Origin: Pectinophora gossypiella
Taxonomy: Eukaryota > Arthropoda > Insecta > Lepidoptera > Gelechiidae
Length of the DNA: 64,000 bases
Direction: 5' to 3'
Assembly (NCBI RefSeq): GCF_024362695.1
Contig: NC_065420.1
Coordinates: forward strand, 7,347,920-7,411,919
The notes beneath the pieces are model-generated. The model was given only the letters and a program-made list of their open reading frames with translations, had not been told where the DNA came from and did no database searches. A program made the translations under genes and the position numbers. Shown here one piece after another: positions 35,927-46,295 of the stretch. The number at the start of each line of letters is the position of its first letter. The stretch's first letter is position 1.

Positions 35927-36837
35927 ATGGATTTCCGGCTGACTATTTTCTTGTGCCTTGTAAGTATTCCTTTTAAATCATAATAAGTTGGTATGGTACT
36001 AATGATTTTTTTTCACCTTTACTATAGTAACTTATGTTATGATACTAGAATACTTATATATTAAAATTTTAATCCAATACATAGGTACTTAAATATTAAA
36101 ATTCGGACCTTTTTATTCGTTAATAGAGTTGCATGAGATTCGTGTTTCCTGCATAAATATGAGAGGCAATGTAGAGGTTAAAATGTAATTATAGATTGTA
36201 AGATAATATTTTGAAGGCGTTTTCAAAAAACCAACAATTTGGATTTGAGATATTATGTAACTCATTTTGGTAGACAGTTACGAAAACACGAATCCCATGT
36301 CTCACTTGAAAATGAAAAGAATTCAATGAAGATTTATGATTACAATATTTATATTACCTGTTTTTTTTTCGGCATGCGACCTTCTCTGACTATGTGTGGT
36401 CTAAGGATTAGAGTTAAAGCCTATAGGCCCCCAAGCTGTCATAAACAATTCTATTGTCGACAATGAGGAATGAGAGTCCTCAGCGGTTTTAATTTCTCCG
36501 GTCGAGTAGTGAAATGCCACAAGAGGCTTAATACTTAAATATTCATTACCGGAATATAATTTCAACATAAAGGATCCTCTTTGGCTTATACTTTAATTTA
36601 TTTGAATATAACACGTGGCTTTGTTGTCAGTTGATCGTGGTGATCGTGTCAGCGCACCCATCAGCCGACAAGCTGGATACGCGCATGAAGCGTGATGTCA
36701 TGGAGTCCATGAAGAACGCTTGGAACGAGGTGGTGAGGACGCTCAGCGACGCCGGCGACGCAGTCGTCCACGTCTTCAAGCCCACAGAGAAGAGCGTCGT
36801 CACCAAAATCACAGACGAGGTCAAAGGCCTCGTCTAA
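35927..36837 (+). CDS. Small secreted helical protein (two exons)
   Basis: Exon 1 (35927-35959) encodes MDFRLTIFLCL and ends at gtaagt. Exon 2 (36631-36837) starts after ttgttgtcag in phase 0 and gives LIVVIVSAHPSADKLDTRMK. The full product is 79 residues: a signal peptide ending near VSA, then about 60 residues predicted mostly helical, with alternating charged and hydrophobic positions (VMESMKNAWNEVVRTLSDAG, VTKITDEVKGLV). No Cys. The coding exon is strikingly GC-rich at third positions compared with its AT-rich surroundings, which suggests high expression. I do not recognise the family. An abundant haemolymph peptide, lipid-binding helix or antimicrobial are possibilities. AATAAA at 37388-37393 is a plausible polyadenylation signal. 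A transposon-like repeat begins right after the stop. Confidence 0.75.
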
Positions 36838-37000
36838 GGCGCTTTACACACTGCAACTTTTACCAGCGATATTGTCGCGATGCAACGTCGATGCAAGTGC
36901 AAAACGCCAACTTTTACACAAACGCGCTACTAAAAAAAACGGTACTATCGCGATGCAGTAGCGATACGGCATCGATATAAATGTACTTGTGCATTGATGC
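36838..37000. repeat. Transposon-like sequence directly after the stop codon
   Basis: ggcgctttacacactgcaac, then repeated cgatgca / tgcatcg motifs in both orientations (gtcgcgatgcaacgtcgatg, atcgcgatgcagtagcgata). The inverted motifs suggest part of a DNA element now serving as the 3' UTR of the small helical protein gene. Confidence 0.4.
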
Positions 37001-37387
37001 TGTATTGTGACTGAATCTATAGATACAAATGCGACAAGCAGTGCATAAGAGTTCTAACCCCCACATACAAGTTCTACTACTTGCGCAAAGACAAGTTTAG
37101 CTTGTTCATATCACATGCCCACTCGTTTTTATACCTAGCATTACACATAGGAGTTTACACGACATACGCTTAATTGATGCCAGTCCAATCCACACAGACA
37201 GCCACTTGTACTGGTTATTCCAAAGTTGTATTCTCAAATATCTGCAATGATTATTGATTGCTCAACCACAATGAAACTCTTCATATGTATATTAGTCATT
37301 GTAATCTATAATCATAGTTGTATTTAATGATTAATATTATTATGTTTGTTTATGTAACGTGAATTACAGGGGAATGTTAATTTAGGT

Positions 37388-37419
37388 AATAAAAAATTAA
37401 AAAGTAAAAAAGTTTTATT
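37388..37419. terminator. Overlapping polyadenylation region of two convergent genes
   Basis: AATAAA on the plus strand at 37388-37393 serves the helical protein gene. TTTATT at 37414-37419 is AATAAA for the minus-strand membrane protein gene. The two signals are about 20 bases apart. Confidence 0.5.
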
Positions 37420-37556
37420 TGTGTCCTTAAAACGTTATAGTTATAGATAATATTACATCGATGTGGGTAAGTATTAGTGCGAACGATTGACAGCTGCAAT
37501 GTTTATGTTAGTCGTGCACAGTGATTAGTCACGCGACATGTAGGTACTTGCGTGTG

Positions 37557-38057
37557 CTAGACGTCGCTATGATACTGTGCGTTAGAGTCGATTTCGAATA
37601 TTCCGTCTTTATAGTGGACATCTGCGTCGGCGACGCTATCGTTGAATATCTCTACCAGTTGGTCGGCCCCCGCCTGCAGCGCCGGCGGCGGGCTCTCCGG
37701 GTAATCCGGCCTCTTCTCATAATCTTCGTCCTTGTGCTTATGCCGCGATGGCAGTATAAACACACCAGCAACCAGTTCCTTCTTTGGTGGAACTTCCTTC
37801 GTCTCTTGCTCTTGCGCCAACTGATAGTTCTTGTGCCTCAGGTCAGATATATTGTACTGATGATGTTCCGATTTATGTCTCTCTCTGAAGAACATGCAAT
37901 ACGTTATCCACGCGACCACGAACGCTGCCTGTGAAACAAATAGTCGTGTGTTAACATTCGAGTTTATATTTCATCAGCGTTAGTGAGCTCAAATATTATG
38001 TGTAAGCAAACTTACCAAGACAAGCGCGCATATAAATCCGGCGATGTGAGCGCTCAT
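37557..38057 (-). CDS. Small single-pass membrane protein (two exons)
   Basis: Exon 1 (38057-38016) encodes MSAHIAGFICALVL and ends at gtaag. Exon 2 (37928-37557) begins GCAGCGTTC after gtttcacag in phase 0, continuing AAFVVAWITYCMFFRERHKS. The 137-residue product has one N-terminal hydrophobic helix of about 24 residues with no cleavage signature, followed directly by positive residues (RERHK), so the long C-terminal part should be cytosolic. That tail is hydrophilic: His/Lys-rich, then PPKKELVAGVFILPSRHKHK, a Pro-rich PESPPPALQ, and an acidic end (IFNDSVADADVHY, DGIFEIDS). No Cys except in the helix region. Family unrecognised. The intron within the membrane helix resembles those splitting signal peptides nearby. 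It is convergent with the helical protein gene. Confidence 0.75.
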
Positions 38058-39080
38058 TGTGATGACTTGATCAGTATGTCGTTATGATTATGTTAACGTT
38101 GAAAGTGGGAGGCGATGTCGCAAGCGGACTGGAGTGGAGCTCACCAGCGTCCAGCCGTCGTGGCACTCAATTAAACTCAGTTGGAACTCTTTTAGCCAGT
38201 GATGTCATCAGCACGATTGTGGCTTCATTGAGCACAATGCGACATTATTTTGGTTTGAGATTCGTATAAGAAAATGACCACGAGTACAAGCGCACTTAAG
38301 TGTGTTTACATATGGCTGTCCTTTTCGCTCTCAAAGGTTTCGATTGATTTTCCTACAGTTAATAACGTCGATAAGAGAAATATTCGTCATGCGTGTAATC
38401 GATTTAAGAATTTTGTAATTCTAGGTAGAGTTGTATTAGTATTTTCGAAGTAGGTATAGAGTTAATGTTTTATGATTGTGTTTATTAGGTACGACCTGTA
38501 GGCCGAACAGCGGTGCCGGTCAGAATCAATATATCTACATTAGCGAGCAAGGTCCGCGCGCGGATGCGACACGTTCTTGACCCCAATGCCTAATCTCAGA
38601 GGTCACAACGACATAACAACTTTTTAAACCAACGATAAAATGAAACGATCTATCTATAACTCAAATCTACATTATGATTGATTTTTTGTTATAAAATCTA
38701 ATATAAAAACGTAATGTACGATCTACATAATATAGAATCTTCTGAAACTGTCTGTTCTAATCAGACGATATTATAATTTTTACACCTATGTTGTTTCCTC
38801 ATATTGCCCATACATATATATACATATATATAAGATCATGCCAATTTTCCATTGGGGTTGGCAGAGATAACGATTTATACTCGCTACGATTTCCTACGCC
38901 TCTTCCGCTTCTTCATCAAAACTTAACTTAAGTATGTATTTTCTAATCAATTTTTTGCTTAATATATTATCTAATAATGTATAGGTATCAATGATAGGCA
39001 AATTAAGATTTTTATTACAATTTTATGGATATATTATAGGCACATTATAATTTTAGTCTTAAATTTAATGAACACTATTT

Positions 39081-39086
39081 TTTATT
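39081..39086 (-). terminator. Polyadenylation signal of the microexon gene
   Basis: TTTATT on the plus strand is AATAAA on the minus strand, eight bases beyond the stop codon of the last exon at 39094. Confidence 0.5.
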
Positions 39087-39093
39087 GATTAAA

Positions 39094-42000
39094 TTACTTA
39101 TTTCCTCCTCTCGGCGTTGGTCCACCTACAGACAAAAATACATTTTAAGTACCTGTATTTATTTTAAGCTACTTAAATAAAAATAATAGTGAAAATAAAG
39201 TGATGAAGAGAAGAATGCATTAAAGTGAAAATAAATGAAAGGAAATAAAAGAAGCCAAAACAAAGGAAAATACAATCAAAATGCTCTACTTGCACTATTA
39301 TATAGTTAATTCAATTCTCGCCACGTTTTTCACGCTTTACAGTCTATATTTAGTTTCCTTGGCATGTGATTCGTTATATTATCAAAAGCTGACATTCTAC
39401 ATCATTGATAAAATTCTAAGTTTTACTCTGGATCATATTTTCTATTTTATATATTATGCAATATGTTTACTCACTTGGACCATCTACGACGTTTACTGTA
39501 ACAAAATACAAAAATATTTTAACGCTATTTTGAATTTATTTTAAATATAATATAAAAGAAATTTAAAATAGTATCAAAATTTACCTCCGTTGTTGGGATC
39601 ATCTACGACGTGTACTGAAACAATACAAATAAAATGTAAATTTAAATTTAATTGAAATGCAATAATTATTAATTGGTTTTATTTCTTACCTCCGTTGTTG
39701 GGATCATTCACTACGTTTACTGTAACAAAGTAAATTATATGAGTATTTTTAATTTGCTTGAAATGCAATAAAATTATAAATTGTTTTTATTTCTTACCTC
39801 CGTTGTTGGGATCATCGACGACGTTCACTGAAAATAAATAGATTGGTTAGATAAACTGGTAACTTAAAGTTAGAGCACTCAAAGGTAATGTTTCATCCAA
39901 ATAGTTAATTCTAGTAAACCACCCAAGAAATTGTATTACGTACGGTTAGTACGTCAATAAAACAATTAAAGGTATTTCCATTCTTAAATTAAAGTTGTAA
40001 GTACCTTGGGCACGAGCCGCCACAAGGGCAAAGCAGGCAACCAGCGCCAAAAGAATCTGGAACAAAAATTTTGAACTATAATTTTTAATAAGTAGACAAA
40101 TCGTACAAGTTAAAAAGACAAGGTGGACCTTTGAAGTAATTTGATAAAAATGGCAACAACTGGTTTGGTAAAGAGCTGAAGCTCTAACAGGAGTGTTCTC
40201 AATGCCCTCAGCTGTTATTTGAGAAGAGACTCTTTCTCAGTCAGCCTAAGGATGGGATATAATGTTTATAGTTTTAATGGATATAAATTAGAGATAGTGA
40301 TATCGTTACAATCCTTCGGTTCATGTATGAGCAATGACGACGAACTGTGTATTTGTTAATCTTTTTTATGTGCGGAAAAATATCAGTCGAGCCATCAATG
40401 AGTTCATTCCTTGGTATCGTAAATATAACCCTAGCATAAACAGCACACCAAGAGAAATTTGCAAATATTCTTCGCGCATTGCTGAATTGATGACAAGTCA
40501 AGTTTTGGTATCATTTACATTAGATACGAAGAAAATAAACCTGTAATAAAACTATCCGGATTATCATAGGTTATATTTATTTTCGTTTTGTAGAGAGACA
40601 ACATCTGTTGGATGGAAATGTCATTGAATATAAAATTTATTGCCTATTTGTGACAAATGAGTCAGTTAGCCTGCGTACTTGAGTGTAATGTTATATTGTT
40701 AAGTCACAGATAACGTAACAGCTTTTATGTTATTGGACACTTTGCCAATTAAATGTTTTTCCAATGCCTAACTTAAACATGATTCACGAATCACCTACTA
40801 AAGAAATCCAAACATATGGTTATGTTTGTTCGAATATCAAGCAATGCTAAATATTTCAATTGTCAAGCTAATGCATTATTCAAGAGCTTTTTTTTAATAG
40901 TCTCGTTAAAACATCCCTAACTTAATTCAGAAATGTAAATTGATATTCACAAAAAATATGTACTGTTTGTTTAGGCAGTGTTTCTTATTTACAAAGGCTA
41001 CCGTGTTGCCTTTACACATTATGCTTCGCAATTCACGGTACTTACATTTAAAAAAAAAACATCCGCGTTAATCCCATTTAGGCACTGAGCCTTGCCATGT
41101 TAATACAATAATTTATTATTTATTTATTTATCAATGTTCTAGAACTATCTTTACAAGACTATCCCAATACAATAGTTCACTAGAAATATATATAATTATA
41201 CAAATCTTAAAGTAGGAGCAATTAATTATAAAAAAAATAAAATAATAAACTATTCATTCTAATTGATTATAATGAGGGCACTTCCAGGCTACGTTCATTG
41301 TATACAACTACCTATCTAGTTGTTACGTTCCCCAAAAACAATATAGATGGCGCTGTATATATTTTTCTTCGTTTAACCTTCTTATTTCATGAATAACGGA
41401 CATATGCATCTTTTATCTTTGTTTTTGAGTATAAATGATGACCCTTTTGATTACACCCGGGCATAATTCCACTCATAATTATTCTGATCAAAATAAAGAA
41501 AAGTGATATTGGCAGAAACGTAATTCTACGCATAATGTGGTCCAAATATCAAGTAACATATATTTTTATATGTGCTTCTGCCATTACATTGTATTTTGGA
41601 ATAATTATGTTATGAGAAAATAGGTAATTATTACGTTAAAGCTGTACAACGCCATCTATATTGTTTTGGTGAACGTAGCCTGGAAAGTTCCTCATTGTTT
41701 ATTTTAAGTGCAGTAGCGAGTTTTGTATTGTATTATAATGATGTGTTATTGCATCACAAATACCAAAAGTAACATTTTATTTATATACTCATTGGGCCCG
41801 ATTCCTGCAGACACCGCCTAATTTTATTTAAAGTTATATCCGTCATTTTCATATCCGTCGAAAAGGAAAGGGACGGATGATTCACAGCTCTTAATTTTAG
41901 GAAGAATGAGTGAATGAATGAATAACCCGGGCGAATCAAAAGGTACGTCGCTGGTATGCAATCCGTTTGACGTGCTGTCTACTTAACTGTGTCGGGTTAT

Positions 42001-42463
42001 TGACGGATGTAAAATTTTTAGACGGTTGGTTTAGATTTGTGCTTAAAATTGACGTGTGTTCCATAAATTTTATGCTTGTCGATTACCTGTCCCTTTCCTT
42101 TTCGGCGGATAAGAAAATAACAGATATAACTTAAAATAAAATTAGATGGTATTTACAGGAATTAGCACCATTATTGCTTTAAAGGAAGGAGAGAGTGGAC
42201 TTGTACCAGCGCAACTACTTGTTCACTATAATACACTCACGCGCAGATGACTCCTGCATGTTTATTTGGATTTCGAGCGCAAGACCAACGGCGATGGTGA
42301 GCTGATGGTGGGGGAGGATGATGATTGCTTTAAAACACATAATATTTATCTTAACATAAAGCATAGGCGAGCTTATCCCTTATTTTATTACTTGGGATTA
42401 GATAGGTAAAGTGTATGTGAAATGTAAAGGAAAAGTCATATTACGTACCGTGAATTTCGACAT
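39094..42463 (-). CDS. Secreted decapeptide-repeat peptide built from microexons (seven exons)
   Basis: Exons in order: 42463-42449 (MSKFT); 40056-40005 (ILLALVACFALVAARAQ plus one base); 39827-39798, 39719-39690 and 39614-39585, each exactly 30 nt; 39495-39475; and 39125-39094. All have AG acceptors and GT donors and all phases agree. The three 30-nt exons are phase 1-1 and encode VNVVDDPNNG, VNVVNDPNNG and VHVVDDPNNG. Exon 6 gives VNVVDGP and the last exon ends SGPTPRGGNK. Total 69 residues: a signal peptide of about 21-22, three full repeats, a degenerate fourth and a basic Gly/Pro tail. The DPNNG parts should form turns between short Val-rich strands (inference). No Cys. I do not recognise the family. 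The first intron is about 2.4 kb and holds two MITEs. A TATA box lies at 42516-42524. Confidence 0.8.
39585..39827 (-). repeat. Tandemly duplicated exon-intron unit (three copies)
   Basis: Microexons at 39585-39614, 39690-39719 and 39798-39827 recur at spacings of 105 and 108 bases. The introns match too: each carries ttatttcttacctccgttgt-type sequence on the plus strand, and gaaatgcaata lies in two of the introns. The duplicated unit is therefore exon plus intron, and exon 6 with its flanks is an older, diverged copy. Confidence 0.8.
41281..41687. mobile_element. MITE in intron 1 of the microexon gene (family D)
   Basis: The left end cttccaggctacgttca and the right end tgaacgtagcctggaaag are inverted repeats. 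Inner arms aaaacaatatagatggcg and cgccatctatattgtttt pair as well. A diverged partial copy lies near 46008-46295 (ccttcgtttaaccttct, gacatatgcatcttttatct). Confidence 0.75.
41800..42163. mobile_element. MITE family B, copy 2, in intron 1 of the microexon gene
   Basis: Starts gattcctgcagacaccgcct and ends with agatggtatttacaggaatt. Shares the cctaattttatttaaagtta end and the gaaaaggaaagggacggatg block with the copy at 1303-1637. Two MITEs within 900 bases make this intron unusually long for the gene. Confidence 0.75.
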
Positions 42464-42515
42464 GACTGTCAATCAGTTAACAGGACAATTAACTGCGGCG
42501 AAACGGTGATGGTAT

Positions 42516-42524
42516 CTTTATATA
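42516..42524 (-). promoter_or_regulatory. TATA box of the microexon gene
   Basis: The minus strand reads agtatataaagat, about 55-60 bases upstream of the MSKFT start codon. No clear NF-kappaB-type site is seen just upstream, so immune control is not shown by sequence. Confidence 0.6.
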
Positions 42525-44502
42525 CTGAGACGCTTATTAACTACATTCAATATTTACTTTTGTAAACCAAGTGTAGTCTGTAGGCCACACTCGATAACCT
42601 TTATTTCTCGTGATCGTGAGTGATAGGTATTGGCGATGATCAATTTTGTTTCACTTTAGACGTGTTTCATCATCACTAATTTAACCCTTTCACGGGCAGA
42701 GACCATGGGTCATTGATGGTTCATAACAGATAGTATGACTAGTATGAATCGGAACGTCATAAGACGTTCTGTCCTTGAAAGTGTTAACAGCCACGCTCTT
42801 GTTGGCGTAGCATTCTCCATGCTACTTTTTAGGGAAAAATAGGGCAGTGGTTTCCCTCTTGCTTTCCGCCCAATGTGTAATGTGTGTGATGTGTTTAAAT
42901 GTAAGTAATTAATAAATCACTGTGGTCCTGTCTGTCACCATCTTACTTCTCGGGGAGCGTCGTTTCGAACCCATCCGATACCGGGTTTGCACTAGAGAAC
43001 TTTTAATGTATCTTGTATATAATTGGCTCGACCATTATAGACGATGATAGTCGTACCACTATTACGTTGTTGGTGTAACAGAAAGCTCAGGTAAAGGGTG
43101 GGTCCGGCGGGGTCGCGGTTGTGTGCATCAAGGAAGAACACCGTTGGGTTTTAATGGCATACCTGGTGCACTCGGGGAGTCCCACATAACCACGTCCCCA
43201 TTTCACGTTAACCATTTCCCAACGTAAAAAAGGTAAATTGGTACATCAGGACCAGTTGAAAATATAGTCCTGAGCGTATACTATGTTATGTAATTAATAA
43301 ATGGAATAAAATCGAATACCTACTAAAATGAACACTTCCATTTTTCCTTCGGATATAATGAATACATAAGAAGTGATGTTAAATTAAGTATAGTATTGTC
43401 TCTCAAACGCATAATACAAACCTTCAAATCTTTAAATATAATATGTGAATATAGTCAACAAAATTAGCATTAACCTTAGGAAACATATTGTCTTGCTAAT
43501 CGCTTGAATATAATTTCGCGGTTTGCATTTTCGGGCATTATTAAAATGTAGGTATCAAAAACTTGCAAATGAGAAAACGTAATTTAATATTTAAACATCG
43601 CGATTTTAAAATTGTAATAAAGGTATACACAAAATAATAACAATGTTTATGGTATCATTGCAACGTAAGTACGTTCTGTTTTGACTAGCCATACTTAGTT
43701 TGTCGAATTTTTTTTTAAACATTTCCTCTAAAGAGATAACCTTTTCCTCGTATTATTCAGATTAGCTAAAAGATAGCGGACAAAAATAAATACACCAGAT
43801 ATTATGAACTAATTCGTGATGTTAAGTCATTGGATATGGTTCAAATTCAAATTCAAAAATATATTTATTCAGTAGGTAACTTAGTTGCACTTTTAATCAC
43901 ACTATTTACATAATGAACGTCTCATCCACCTAAAACTACTGCAGCTTCTCACAACCTGCATAGCCGGGGAAAAGAAGCTACAAGAAAAACCTCAGCAGAG
44001 GGCCCTTAAAAAAAACTATAAAATACGTTTAGTGTGAGGCTTGGATGACATGACGATGATATTACCTACAATATAATAAAGTATTTATAATATGCCTATT
44101 GTTACCTTCAAAATATTTATAAGTAGTTCGTAAATAAAGCAAAATTAAAAGTAATCTCCGTAAGTTATAATTATGGTCGCCTTTGATGGCTGTTTTTATA
44201 TGCTTAGGTAGTACCAAAGAATAAAGTATAACACTACATACAGAACTGTAACTCTCCGTATCGGGCGTCGACCTATTTGGGGTTTATATAAATAAATATG
44301 AATGGGTATCCAGTAACTGTTCATGTTTAACAAGAGCAAGAACATGTATAGTCTCCGAGACTATTTGACAACTATCACACGGCACAACTGAGTGGTTGCC
44401 GTCGGCATGCCGACTACATCATCGCCCCGTGTCGACGACGTCGGTGCCCTACCATCGTCGTTCGTCTGTAAGCGCCCTAAAATGGCCGTAAGCCGCTAAA
44501 GA

Positions 44503-44506
<4 letters not shown>

Positions 44507-44538
<32 letters not shown>
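44507..44538 (+). repeat. (GA)16 microsatellite
   Basis: Sixteen uninterrupted GA dinucleotides. GA runs can bind GAGA-factor-like proteins, but no gene start is next to this one. Confidence 0.9.
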
Positions 44539-44542
<4 letters not shown>

Positions 44543-44765
44543 CAGCGCGCAGACTGTGACTCACTCGCACTTACGCGTTGCAGTAAGAAAGAATGATATT
44601 TTTGTACGGAGTGTCGGAGGTGTGGTAGTACTTAGTGTTTGACTATCTACTAAGGAAAATGAATTAGGCACTTACTTATGTTTGCTTGAACTTTGTTTCT
44701 TTGTGTTTTGCTTCCTAAAACCACAAGAATGGCTATACCTGCTAATAATAGAGTAGAGGTAATCA

Positions 44766-45081
44766 CGAATAGTAAACAGCCTATATACATTCTACCGTTG
44801 GGCTCATGCTTCCCCAGGCAGGGGGTATGGAGCATACTCCACCACACTGATCCACTGCATGAGGTGTTTTACAGCTAGTAGCCGAGACTAAAGGCTTAAC
44901 GTTCCTTCACTATTACGGAATCATATTATTATTTTTTGGACAATCAGGTGATTCAGCCTGCAATGTCCCACTCAACCAAAGAACAGTCTCGTAAAGTGAT
45001 TTTCGAATTTCCCCTTCGGAAATCGAATCAGCACCTCCAGATCGTGAGCTCAACACTCTAACCACTAGACTACGGAGGCTG
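44766..45081 (-). mobile_element. SINE with shared core and a third tail type
   Basis: In minus orientation: a head with a tRNA-like A box (tagtctagtggttagag), a gattcgatttcc segment, the core with aaggcttaacgttcc on the plus strand, and a tail identical to the 13220/25859/55299 repeat. This copy links that orphan tail to a SINE body. No clear target duplication. Confidence 0.6.
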
Positions 45082-45100
45082 TAAGCGTGGAGCTCCTTAT

Positions 45101-45453
45101 CCTTCTTCTCTCGTGTGGGTTGTTATGTGGATTACCAACCCCATCAACCCTGGTGTCAGGGTTACTATTGAGCCGCCAAAGGCCCCTGACATGGCTCATG
45201 TAACTACTACTAACTTGCATGATGCAATTTAATGTTGATGCAAGTTGCATCAGTAAGTAGTAACCGGGACTAACGGCTTAACGTGCCTTCCAAAGCACGG
45301 ATCATCTTACTTTCAGACAATCTGGTGATCAGCCTGTAATGTCCTACCCAAACTTGGGATCACAAACTGATTTTTGTAGTATGGGATTTGAACCCGGGAC
45401 CTCCGGATCGTGAGCCGAACGCTCAAACCACTGGACCACAGAGGCGTGTTTAC
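45101..45453 (-). mobile_element. SINE family 2 with imperfect target duplication
   Basis: Flanked by ggagctccttat (45089-45100) and ggagttccttat (45454-45465). In minus orientation the head has tggtccagtggtttgagcg (A box) and gggttcaaatccc (B box), then the shared core and a tail with ggcggctcaatagtaaccct. It carries an extra short inverted segment near 45214-45252. Confidence 0.8.
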
Positions 45454-46007
45454 GGAGTTCCTTATAATATTGCTTGATTTGATTTTGGTACCTTCATACA
45501 TAATATTAATTCTAAGAGTCACTCTATAATATGAGTTGCATTGGCCAAGGTTTTTGGTCGCTTTGGTCTTTAAGTTGAAGGTTCAAAATTAACCAAAAAC
45601 GTGTTCATGTAGGTATATGTGTGACTCATACATACATATTTGTAGCTAATCATGTTATAAATTCTGATGGAAACCAAACAAACAAATAAATATAATCATA
45701 GTACCATCTCGAGTTGCTAGTCATTTATATTACAACACTGTAGAACCGGTAAAAAAGTTGCCAAGAGAGCTTTAGAACGAACTTTGTTCAGAGTTCCTTT
45801 AAAAAATAACTTGAACTTCTGTATTCGTTTATTTTTTTATTAAGAAGTTATTAAGTAACTTAAGATTTTATACAATCTACAAAAACTTGTTTCTATTTTA
45901 ATTTCAATATTTTGTATTAAAACGAACTTTGTTCCATGAGCTTAGGGATTCGTAAAAAAGTATTGTTAGTTTAAGGTAAGTACGTTATATTTTTTCCTTA
46001 AGGACAT

Positions 46008-46295
46008 TTCAGGGTATGTTTTCCCTAAAAAAAAACAAAATAGGTGGCAAATTTGTACAGCAAATTTGCCTTCGTTTAACCTTCTAATTTCATGGCTAAC
46101 AGACATATGCATCTTTTATCTTTGTTTTTGGATATAAATGATAACCCTTGTTATCACCCAGGCAAAAAGTATTTTTATATATGCCTCTGCCATCAATTTA
46201 TATTTATAATTTATATATTTGAATAATGATGTACCCGAGCAATAAGAAAATAGGTAATTATCACATTAAATCTGCACATCTCAATCCCTCATTGT
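46008..46295. mobile_element. Diverged family D MITE
   Basis: Shares ccttcgtttaaccttct, gacatatgcatcttttatct and ttgtttttggatataaatga with the element at 41281-41687. The terminal repeats are eroded. Confidence 0.6.

Noticed and set aside
39281..39544. 87-codon plus-strand hydrophobic frame
   Set aside because: It overlaps intron and exon 6 of the microexon gene on the other strand and is explained by AT-rich sequence.
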